In this document: piece after piece, positions 43,738-50,837 of the stretch
Layout: each line of letters opens with the position of its first letter
How positions within the stretch are numbered: the first letter of the stretch is position 1
From: Dasania phycosphaerae
Lineage (GTDB): Bacteria > Pseudomonadota > Gammaproteobacteria > Pseudomonadales > Dasaniaceae
Assembly: GCF_026891035.1 (NCBI RefSeq)
Contig: NZ_JAPTGG010000004.1
Coordinates: 1 to 64,000 of the forward strand
Direction: 5' to 3'
DNA: 64,000 nucleotides
The notes under the pieces: model-generated
Told to the model about the DNA's origin: nothing
The model's input: the letters and a program-made list of their open reading frames with translations, nothing else
Database searches by the model: none
Position numbers and translations under genes: made by a program

Positions 43738-43782
43738 GGGCATTAACCCTTTTTGAATTAAGGGCCCGGTCTATCCAGGCCC
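43738..43782 (-). promoter_or_regulatory. AUAGA-loop RNA hairpin upstream of the SPFH gene (copy C)
   Basis: On the minus-strand transcript GGGCCUGG-AUAGA-CCGGGCCC (43762-43782) forms an 8-bp stem with a single G-U pair. It ends 45 nt before the start codon. A weak second stem, GGG-UUAAUG-CCC (43738-43749), lies between it and the AAGGAG. Same loop and spacing as the hairpins before nadV and nadM. Confidence 0.6.
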
Positions 43783-43805
43783 AACATAAAGTAACTGTTA
43801 TCACT

Positions 43806-43870
43806 GTCATTCTCGCGAAGGCGGGAATCCATTCTTTTAAAATCTAGATTCCTGCCTTCGCAGGAATGAC
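43806..43870. repeat. REP-type imperfect palindrome within the NAD operon
   Basis: GTCATTCTCGCGAAGGCGGG at 43806 is inverted as CCTGCCTTCGCAGGAATGAC at 43851-43870, separated by an AT-rich centre. This is the common GTCATTCCCGCGAAGGCGGGAATCC repeat found between genes in many proteobacteria. It lies between nadV and the SPFH leader hairpin, and could stabilise the nadM-nadV part of the mRNA. Confidence 0.7.
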
Positions 43871-43884
43871 GACAGTAGGGACAC

Positions 43885-45312
43885 TTATGCTGCGCTCTCC
43901 TCCTCTTGCTTGTTTACGATTGCACCAGCGGCGGCACGTTCGCGAACGTGTTCAAAGCTGTACTCTTTTAAGATTTCACCATTTTTAAACACCGGCACAA
44001 GCATATTTTCTCTTTTGCCTAAATCTTGTTCACGAATAGTTTTAACCTCGCCACTTGCGCCTTTGATAACGGCTAAGCGGCCTTTTTTAGAGCGTTTTCC
44101 TTGATCAGTGATGGGGTCTTTATACACATCCATCCATAGTCCATTCACTTTTGCAGCTGATGCCTTCATTGCAAACTTCATGGTGTCGCGATTAATTTTT
44201 TGTAGTAACTCGCCACCCATGCCAAAGGCAATGTTGTCGGCACTTTGCTTGCGTTGCTTCATAGTTTCCAAAATGGCCTCTATGGATTGTTGTGCAACGC
44301 CGTCACCTTGAATCACTCTGATGTAGCTGGGTAATACGCGGTAACCTTTACTATTAACCTCATAACCAAACTTTTTCATTAAGCGTTCGATAGTTTCAGT
44401 GACGATGGCAACTGGGTCACCACTGTCAGGGCGCACTACCAAAGTACCGCCTGAGTTTTCGACTTTATCTTTAAGCTCTTCGCCCCAGATATTGTCGATT
44501 GCATTCCATAGGTCGTAAGAGTCGCTCACTACCGCTACTATTTTACCTGGGCCACCAAACTTCTCTAGCATATTGGCGTAGGCTGCTGCTTCATTATCAC
44601 GGCCCCAGCTAGTAATAGTGCTGTGCTCAGCTGCGGGGATAGAGAAGCCTGCCATCTCGGCACCGTAGTAACGGCGCGCTGCCATAATGCCACTGATAGT
44701 GTCGCTGCCCATGAAGTTAACTAAGTGTGCTGCACCACCGACGGCTGCTGCCTCTTCAGTAGTTGCACCACGGGCACCAAAGTCGTGTAGTTTAAAAGGT
44801 AAGCCTTCTACGCTTTCGGCAGTCTCTTCCATGTAGCATGCTATCACTTGGCGGCAGTTCCATGAAACAGTAGCCACAGTAGTTGGGTACCAAACCGCTC
44901 TTAATAGTGCAGTTTCTACATAGCTGGTTAACCATGCACACTTGGGGTCAGTGTTTATCACTTGCACCATGGCATTTTTAACCGGCATGACTGTGCCTTC
45001 GGGTACGGCTTGTATCTCTATGGGTAGATAGCCATTGTATTTTTCAACAATGTATCTCCAGCCTTCTTCGTTAAAAGGTACACCGTGTGCCTCAAAGATG
45101 GCTTGCGCCTCATCGACATCGGCACTGCTGATTGGCTTGGTTAAATATTCTTTAATGAACATTTGTAGACCAAAGAACACAGCGTCTTTAAACTTGCCGC
45201 CACGGGCTTCGATGTAGCTAGAAACCTGAGCAGTGTTAGGTGGATACTGTAAAAAGTGTGACGCTTTATAAGAGTCGGCGTTTAAGATGATGTTGCTTTT
45301 GTAGATGCTCAT
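43885..45312 (-). CDS. nadV: Nicotinamide phosphoribosyltransferase NadV (NAMPT)
   Basis: Makes NMN directly from nicotinamide and PRPP, the first step of the two-step salvage route. The 475-aa protein starts NIILNADSYKASHFLQYP and has YIEARGG, HDFGARGATTEEAAAVGGAA, IPAAEHSTITSWGRD (the catalytic His region), VVSDSYDLWNAI and LVVRPDSGDPVAIV, matching NAMPT of animals and phages. AGGAGG lies upstream of the ATG. It follows nadM-Nudix, whose product uses its NMN. Confidence 0.95.
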   Translation of the reverse strand: MSIYKSNIILNADSYKASHFLQYPPNTAQVSSYIEARGGKFKDAVFFGLQMFIKEYLTKPISSADVDEAQAIFEAHGVPFNEEGWRYIVEKYNGYLPIEIQAVPEGTVMPVKNAMVQVINTDPKCAWLTSYVETALLRAVWYPTTVATVSWNCRQVIACYMEETAESVEGLPFKLHDFGARGATTEEAAAVGGAAHLVNFMGSDTISGIMAARRYYGAEMAGFSIPAAEHSTITSWGRDNEAAAYANMLEKFGGPGKIVAVVSDSYDLWNAIDNIWGEELKDKVENSGGTLVVRPDSGDPVAIVTETIERLMKKFGYEVNSKGYRVLPSYIRVIQGDGVAQQSIEAILETMKQRKQSADNIAFGMGGELLQKINRDTMKFAMKASAAKVNGLWMDVYKDPITDQGKRSKKGRLAVIKGASGEVKTIREQDLGKRENMLVPVFKNGEILKEYSFEHVRERAAAGAIVNKQEEESAA

Positions 45313-45335
45313 GATGGAAATCCTCCTATCATTGT

Positions 45336-45375
45336 CCCTCTCGGGTTTGTGTGGAGCTGAGTCTATCCCTGCTCC
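45336..45375 (-). promoter_or_regulatory. AUAGA-loop RNA hairpin upstream of nadV (copy B)
   Basis: On the transcript GGAGCAGGG-AUAGA-CUCAGCUCC (45353-45375) forms a 9-bp stem with one G-U pair and one A-A mismatch. It ends 40 nt before the nadV ATG. A short CCC-GAGA-GGG stem (45336-45345, GNRA-type loop) follows, before the AGGAGG ribosome binding site. Confidence 0.6.
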
Positions 45376-45395
45376 TTGTTTATTCGCCTACCTCA

Positions 45396-46478
45396 TCACA
45401 TACCGATCATTTCCTGGATGATGAAATAGTGATCTTCAAATATGTTTGCGGGGTCTAATTCTGCTAATGGAACCCACATGGCGTGTTTTGCGTCGTCCCC
45501 TCCTTTTACTTTGGGTAATGCTTTGTTTGGTTCTAACTCTATATAAAATGCGTGAGTAATGGTTCTGCCTCTGGCTGAACGGTGTGGGTCATCAAACACT
45601 TCTTGTTTTTTGATGGAGCCTCTCATCACCGGCGCTGGCACCTTTAAGCGAGTCTCTTCGCGCAACTCTCTTAAACAGGCATCAACCAGCTTCTCACCGT
45701 GGTCGACAAAGCCACCGGGCAATGCCATTAAACCTTTCCCTGGACGCGCTTTGCGCTCTACCATTAATACGTGGCCGCTTTGTATCACTACTGCATCAAC
45801 AGTGACAAAGGTTGGCGCATAGGGTGCTGCACTCCAAGCCTCTTTATATTTGGCGACAAACTCATACTCGCCTTTTACTTCTTTATAAACTTCAGAGCGG
45901 CTGAACTTCACCATCTCTTGTTGCACGCTAGCGGGCAATACTTGCTTAGCTTTTTCACCTTCAACATAGGCCTCACCCTCTGCTGAGAAGACCGCCTCGC
46001 GTATGGGAGTAGCACTTAGGCTTTGATAGTTCTCTACCGCTACCGCGCCCCACTGTGGGAAAAGGTTTAAATAATAAGAGCTTTGATCTTTGCTGTGGCC
46101 TATCAAACCCACCTTTGGCAATTTGTGTGGCACACCGTGGTGAGCAGTTACCAAGCCATTAATAGTGGCCTGTACATTGCGAACCCAAGACTCGTCGTTA
46201 TAAACAATATCCATCAATGGTGCGACGTGGATACGGGCACTGGCTTCAGGGCCTACCGCACCGCGGATCATGGCTTCGCGTTCTGCGACAGTCCAAGGGT
46301 TGCGGGCTGAGCGGGGCTGGTGAGCCGAACCGCACAATACAATCATTTGCTCTGCTTGCTTCAAGCCTTCGTTGATAACGGCAAGGTGACCATTGTGAAA
46401 AGGCTGAAAACGACCAATGAAGACTAAGAAGTCGTATGGCTTATTATTGCCCTTAGATGATGAAACTTGCTTGTTCAT
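45396..46478 (-). CDS. nadM: Bifunctional NMN adenylyltransferase / Nudix hydrolase (NadM-Nudix)
   Basis: Makes NAD from NMN and ATP; the fused Nudix domain probably hydrolyses ADP-ribose or a related nucleotide. The 360-aa protein has the nucleotidyltransferase signature FIGRFQPFHNGHLAVI, CGSAHQPRSARNPWT and LSATPIREAVF (residues 15-190). A C-terminal Nudix domain (210-360) has an intact box, GGFVDHGEKLVDACLRELRE followed by ET. First gene of the minus-strand NAD operon, with a good purine-rich ribosome binding site. Confidence 0.95.
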   Translation of the reverse strand: MNKQVSSSKGNNKPYDFLVFIGRFQPFHNGHLAVINEGLKQAEQMIVLCGSAHQPRSARNPWTVAEREAMIRGAVGPEASARIHVAPLMDIVYNDESWVRNVQATINGLVTAHHGVPHKLPKVGLIGHSKDQSSYYLNLFPQWGAVAVENYQSLSATPIREAVFSAEGEAYVEGEKAKQVLPASVQQEMVKFSRSEVYKEVKGEYEFVAKYKEAWSAAPYAPTFVTVDAVVIQSGHVLMVERKARPGKGLMALPGGFVDHGEKLVDACLRELREETRLKVPAPVMRGSIKKQEVFDDPHRSARGRTITHAFYIELEPNKALPKVKGGDDAKHAMWVPLAELDPANIFEDHYFIIQEMIGM

Positions 46479-46502
46479 GTCAGCAAACCCCTTGCTGTAT
46501 AT

Positions 46503-46546
46503 GCCCTACCGGGAGGGCGGAACGAAATTCGGTCTATCCAAATTCG
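46503..46546 (-). promoter_or_regulatory. AUAGA-loop RNA hairpin upstream of nadM (copy A)
   Basis: On the transcript CGAAUUUGG-AUAGA-CCGAAUUUCG (46523-46546) pairs along 9 bp with one bulge and one U-G. It ends 44 nt before the nadM ATG. A second stem, GCCCU / AGGGC (46503-46518), lies between it and the ribosome binding site. Confidence 0.6.
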
Positions 46547-46614
46547 CGTTAGAGGCTGACTTAATCAGCCTGCCTAGCTAGTGAATTCCACTTATTTGCT
46601 TGGCTTAAACACAT

Positions 46615-46641
46615 AGTGGCTCAAAGACACTTACCTGTCAA
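46615..46641 (-). promoter_or_regulatory. nadM operon promoter region with candidate NrtR site
   Basis: Reading the minus strand, a perfect TTGACA (complement of 46636-46641) is followed by AGTGTCTTTGAGCCACT, the reverse complement of 46615-46631. This 16-17 bp element recurs inverted at 46693-46708. The -10 is poorly matched (CACTAT at 17-bp spacing). Placing an operator just after the -35 fits repression by the adjacent NrtR. Confidence 0.5.
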
Positions 46642-46684
46642 CGCTATTTCTAAACTTTATTTATGATTAATTTTCAAACAGGGA

Positions 46685-46713
46685 TTGAATTGGTGTCTTT
46701 AGGCCACTAAGAT
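46685..46713 (+). promoter_or_regulatory. nrtR promoter with candidate NrtR operator in the spacer
   Basis: TTGAAT (46685-46690) and TAAGAT (46708-46713) are spaced by 17 bp. GTGTCTTTAGGCCACT (46693-46708) fills the spacer and is the inverted partner of 46615-46630 (14 of 16 positions match). NrtR would then control both divergent promoters. Confidence 0.5.
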
Positions 46714-46750
46714 GTTGGCATATAGACATTAACAACGTGTGATTAAGCCC

Positions 46751-47488
46751 ATGACAGCCAAGCAAACCGAAAAGCAATTCTTAAAAAGCTACAACATCCA
46801 CGATTTTGACGTGCCACTCACTTCGGTGGATATGGCGATATTTACCCTTAAAGATGAGCAGCTGCAGGTGCTTTTAGTCAAAAGAGCCCAGCACCCTGCC
46901 CTTGGCCAATGGGCTCTGCCTGGCGGCTTTATCGATTTTAAGAAGGACAAGGTGCTGGCTGATGCCGCAAGACGCAAGCTAGCAGAGAAGACTGGCGTAG
47001 ATACGCCCTATCTGGAGCAGGTAGCAACCTTTGGCGGCGCCGATAGAGACCCCAGGGGCTGGTCGGTCACTATTACCTATTTCGCTTTGATCGTCTGTGA
47101 TGAGGTAGAACTGAGCGGGGATGAAAGCTCGGATGATGTTAAATGGGTACCGATTAAGGACATCACCAATAAGCTGGAACTGGCCTTTGACCACAAGCAG
47201 GTGCTTGCAGCTTGTATCGAACGTTTAAAAAACAAGGTGCAGTACACCTCTCTGCCTGTGAACCTGTTACCTGAAGAGTTCACATTAACTGAGCTCCAGC
47301 AAACCTTTGAAATCATTTTGGATAAGAAGATTGAGAAGAAATCATTTAGACGCCGGATTGATGATGCCGATATTTTGGAAGAAACCGGCAATATGAAAAC
47401 AGGGAGCAATCGCCCCGCCAAGCTCTACCGAGCAAAACCTAAAGGCGAGAACTTTTATTTTACTCGCAATATAGAAGGGCCACGTTAA
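46751..47488 (+). CDS. nrtR: NrtR, Nudix-related transcriptional regulator of NAD metabolism
   Basis: A 245-aa repressor with an N-terminal Nudix-fold ligand domain (VDMAIFTLKDEQLQVLLVKR, LPGGFIDFKKDKVLADAARR). Its Nudix box has lost the catalytic Glu residues (the RELxEE region reads RKLAEKTG), so it should bind, not cleave, ADP-ribose or a related NAD metabolite. A C-terminal winged helix follows (FRRRIDDADILEETG, SNRPAKLYRA). Divergent from nadM. The frame also allows a GTG at 46739; neither start has a clear ribosome binding site. Confidence 0.88.
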   Translation: MTAKQTEKQFLKSYNIHDFDVPLTSVDMAIFTLKDEQLQVLLVKRAQHPALGQWALPGGFIDFKKDKVLADAARRKLAEKTGVDTPYLEQVATFGGADRDPRGWSVTITYFALIVCDEVELSGDESSDDVKWVPIKDITNKLELAFDHKQVLAACIERLKNKVQYTSLPVNLLPEEFTLTELQQTFEIILDKKIEKKSFRRRIDDADILEETGNMKTGSNRPAKLYRAKPKGENFYFTRNIEGPR

Positions 47489-47514
47489 GCCAAGCATTAA
47501 GTAAGGAGGTAACT

Positions 47515-47907
47515 ATGAATAACAAGCTAAAAGTAGGAATAGACATTCACGGAGTTATCGACACATTTCCAGAGCGCTTTAAATACCTATCAACCGCCCT
47601 CTATAAAGATGGCGCAGAAGTACACATCGTTACAGGTATCAAAAGAGATGCCTGCGTTGATAAGTTACTGGCTGATGCAGGCATTATGTTCACCCACTAC
47701 TTCTCAATTGTTGAGCACCTAGAAGCCACCGAAGAAAACATAAAATGGGTTAATGGCAGGCCTTATGCCGCTGAAGATAAATGGGATAACGCCAAACGGG
47801 ATTATTGCAAAGCACAGGGTATAGACCTTATGTTTGATGACTCCCCTATTTATTTACCAACGTTTAATGATATTGATTCGACATACTTGCATGTTATTAA
47901 TCAATAA
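47515..47907 (+). CDS. HAD-like small hydrolase
   Basis: A 130-aa protein with HAD-like motifs: VGIDIHGVIDTFPE (Asp10; the second acidic position of DxD is His12), HIVTG (motif II) and LMFDDSP (motif IV). No cap domain fits in this length. A very strong TAAGGAGG ribosome binding site precedes the ATG, 26 bp after nrtR, so it is probably co-transcribed with nrtR. A role in removing phosphate from a nucleotide such as NMN is possible, but nothing in the sequence proves a substrate. Confidence 0.65.
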   Translation: MNNKLKVGIDIHGVIDTFPERFKYLSTALYKDGAEVHIVTGIKRDACVDKLLADAGIMFTHYFSIVEHLEATEENIKWVNGRPYAAEDKWDNAKRDYCKAQGIDLMFDDSPIYLPTFNDIDSTYLHVINQ

Positions 47908-48215
47908 AATAAAACAACAAAGGAAGTTTACTATTCCTTGGAAACTGAAACTAAATTTTCAAAACTGTGTATCATTAAGCCCTAGATAGGACAAGCATAG
48001 ACGACCATAAACTACACAAACTAAAAAAACTCTACCCACAGCCTATATCTAAGCTTAGCGCTTCCGTCTCATCACCTTTTGGACGTCAGACAACCCCCGA
48101 TCAAGTCTAAGCCCATCTCCTGAAGGGCATTCCATTTAATACCACTTTTATCTATAAAAGCCCCCCAATTTAACGCATACATACACTCACCACTCAAGCG
48201 CCATCAAACCAACAC
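47908..48215. other. Non-coding gap at the right edge of the NAD/defence island
   Basis: No gene is visible in this AT-rich stretch between convergent genes. A weak hairpin, AAGGAA / TTCCTT (about 47920-47939), may terminate the nrtR transcript. I see no copy of the tRNA-Met end here, so no right attachment site can be named. Confidence 0.4.
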
Positions 48216-50612
48216 CTATAAGCCGCCCGTTAATTGAAATGCCGCCCAGTAATAAGGGTGTGGGTAGTGCTGCTTAAGTGCTAGCTGGGCCTGTGTTAAC
48301 GCTGTGCGCTTATCTAAGCTGGCTAAGTTTTTGTAAAAGCGCTGCATTAAAAAAGAGGTAGCCTCATCATCCACTTTCCATAAGCTGGACACTATAGAGC
48401 TAGCCCCGGCATATAAAAAACCTCGACTAAAGCCCAGTACATCATCACCACTGGCCACTTTTCCCAAAGCCGTTTCGCAGGCGGAAAGGGTGACTAAATC
48501 TGCGTCCAATTTTAGATTATAAATTTCACTAACGGTTAAGCTGCCATCGTTGGCTGCATCTTTTGCTAGCAGTAATCTGGAATTAAGTGGGGCCCGCTCA
48601 TCAAACAGGCCATGCGAGGCTAGGTGTATATATTTATATTGTTGGCCGTGAGCTTTTACCGCGGTTTCGGTAGCTTTTTTTCTTAACAAAATATTAGCGT
48701 GATTTTTATTGCTGGCTATAGCGATGGCTTCTTGTTCTGCACCAGCAAGGTCGTAGCGACTATCACCCAAATCAGGGTTACCCAATACCAGCAGTGAATC
48801 TTGAAGGTGAGTTTTATTGCTTAAAAATTTTAACACTGATGCGCTGGGCAATATGCGCATGGGCTTAGCATCAATAAAAAATTGATTGTCGGTATAGAGA
48901 GCATCAAAGGGCAGGTAATGCAGTACACCATGCGGCACTATGGCTACAGCTGCAGCTTCAGCAACCAGCTCTTCTACAGGTTTTAGTAAGTGCTGATAAA
49001 GTTTTTTGCCTACAAGCTTATAATCATCGTTATTAACTTGTTGCACACTCGCTCTAAATTTAGCCACTAGTTCCGATAGCTGTTTAGCATCGACATAACT
49101 GGCACTGATAGCGTGTTTACTAACGGCAAAAATAAACAATTCATTACTATCCCCATAGTACTCCAGTAATAGCTCGCCTTCCTCTAGCAACAGCTGCACA
49201 TCACTGCTTTGAGTTGGGTTAACGCTAATTAAAGAGGCATATTGTGGCGCGGCGCTGGTTAATTTTTTTCTTGCCGCCAATAACAGGCCTCTATCTAACG
49301 CTCGCGACTGGCTCTTGGCCAGCGCGCCTTTATTATCTACATCAGCCTGTAAACGCTTATACTCTTGCGCCAAGCTTACTGCCTCAGCGCTGCGTGGTGC
49401 AGCCTCTGCGGTAAGCCCCTGTTTCCCCGCCAATAAATCTAACAGGGCGCGGGCCTTGGCGCTTTCTGCCACCTCAAATGCAGCTGCAACCTCGCCCTGT
49501 TTAAACAACACTTTTACTAGCGACTGGTACACCGCCTGCTTGTTGCCCACATAAGAAACTTTATGATTGTCTTTAGTTAATGAGGCGCGGCTAGTTTCTA
49601 TGACCTCTATCGCCTGGCGATAAAAATCTATGGCGGCCTTATTATCACCCAGAGCCTCGGCAACTCTACCCCTGTCATGCAACACCGGGTAGTACAAACT
49701 AGTGATACCACTAATCAGCTTAGTAGCAAGTATTTCATCAAAACTCGCCTTAGCCTCGGCATATTTACCCAGCTCAAGCTCACTGCGTGCCTTAATGGCT
49801 TTAGGCTGCAAGCTATGGGCAAACAGAGTATCGGCAAAACTCTGGCTGTTGCCTTCGGCGGTACGCTCACCCGTAGTGGCGGAGCTGACAGCTGTCATGC
49901 TGCTATAAAATGCTTTTTCAAAAAAACCTATATTGCTTAGCTCGTCGATGGCTAGGCTGCTGTGCTTAAGGGCCTGCTGATAATCAGCTAAGGCATAATA
50001 ACCCTGAGTTAACAGCGGCAAAATTTTAAAGTCTTTAATTAGACGAAAACCGCTATCACCATAATATTTATACTCAGCTAAAGCTTTAGCCCTAGTAATC
50101 ATCGCCAAAGTATTTGTTTTATCGTCTAACGCTGGATAAGCCGCCATTAAAACTTTAATGACTTCGTAGCTGGTACCGGCAACATCCACAATAGTCGTCA
50201 GCGCATAGGGCTCAGCTTCTAATAACTGCAATGCTTTTTCGCCATGCAAAACAGCCTGTTTATAATCCCCCAACTCTAACGCAAGCTCTGCCTGCATGGC
50301 TGCAAATATTGCCCGGGTAAGGGCGGGCGTAAAGGCATCACCCTGTATACCTTTTAACGCTCCCTGCTGCCTGCTAGACCTAAGCTCTAACTCTTGGTAA
50401 CAGCGCTGAAACTCACCAAATTGCTGCAGCTTAATTAAGGACTGGCATACTTTTAATACAGCATAATCATCCAGTGCCTGAAATTGATCTTGGTATTGTG
50501 CAATCTGCAGATAATTTTGTTTTAAATACATGCTGTTAAGTGAAATGCCAGAAACTCCGCAGGCAGAGACGGCTACAGCCAACACTAACAATAGAAGTTT
50601 TTTTATTATCAT
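48216..50612 (-). CDS. TPR-CHAT domain lipoprotein
   Basis: A 798-aa predicted lipoprotein from the ATG at 50612: hydrophobic LLLLVLAVAVSAC with a lipobox Cys near residue 17. Residues 50-420 are helical repeats of TPR type (ALDDYAVLKVCQSLIKL, KQAVLHGEKALQLL, AKARALLDLLAGKQG at the end). Residues 500-798 are a CHAT caspase-like peptidase with HLASHGLFD (catalytic His) and LSACETALG (catalytic Cys), then FLYAGASSIVSSLWKVDD. CHAT proteases act in signalling and some defence systems; lipoprotein export suggests an envelope role here. It borders the island on the chromosome side. Confidence 0.85.
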   Translation of the reverse strand: MIIKKLLLLVLAVAVSACGVSGISLNSMYLKQNYLQIAQYQDQFQALDDYAVLKVCQSLIKLQQFGEFQRCYQELELRSSRQQGALKGIQGDAFTPALTRAIFAAMQAELALELGDYKQAVLHGEKALQLLEAEPYALTTIVDVAGTSYEVIKVLMAAYPALDDKTNTLAMITRAKALAEYKYYGDSGFRLIKDFKILPLLTQGYYALADYQQALKHSSLAIDELSNIGFFEKAFYSSMTAVSSATTGERTAEGNSQSFADTLFAHSLQPKAIKARSELELGKYAEAKASFDEILATKLISGITSLYYPVLHDRGRVAEALGDNKAAIDFYRQAIEVIETSRASLTKDNHKVSYVGNKQAVYQSLVKVLFKQGEVAAAFEVAESAKARALLDLLAGKQGLTAEAAPRSAEAVSLAQEYKRLQADVDNKGALAKSQSRALDRGLLLAARKKLTSAAPQYASLISVNPTQSSDVQLLLEEGELLLEYYGDSNELFIFAVSKHAISASYVDAKQLSELVAKFRASVQQVNNDDYKLVGKKLYQHLLKPVEELVAEAAAVAIVPHGVLHYLPFDALYTDNQFFIDAKPMRILPSASVLKFLSNKTHLQDSLLVLGNPDLGDSRYDLAGAEQEAIAIASNKNHANILLRKKATETAVKAHGQQYKYIHLASHGLFDERAPLNSRLLLAKDAANDGSLTVSEIYNLKLDADLVTLSACETALGKVASGDDVLGFSRGFLYAGASSIVSSLWKVDDEATSFLMQRFYKNLASLDKRTALTQAQLALKQHYPHPYYWAAFQLTGGL

Positions 50613-50788
50613 GGGGAGGCCTATTAAAGTCTTACTAAGCTTAGCCTGAAAAATATTGGCATTAAGTAAGATTATAGCCTGCCATAATAGGCGCACTAAT
50701 GATAGATAGGTCTAAGCTGCACATGATAAAGCAGCATCACTATCCAGCGGGAAGGGAATAATTAGCAGTGCATAACACTTTCAAATAT

Positions 50789-50825
50789 AAAAAAGGCGGC
50801 ATCAGCCATATAGACTAATGCCGCC
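50789..50825 (-). terminator. Terminator after the second TonB-dependent receptor
   Basis: On the minus strand GGCGGCAT / ATGCCGCC forms an 8-bp stem followed by TTTTTT, starting 13 bp after the receptor stop. Confidence 0.85.
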
Positions 50826-50837
50826 AAACGAGAGACC

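Noticed and set aside
43762..43782. AUAGA hairpins as Rho-independent terminators
   Set aside because: No U-run follows any of the three; each is upstream of a strong ribosome binding site at fixed distance, which points to leader function.
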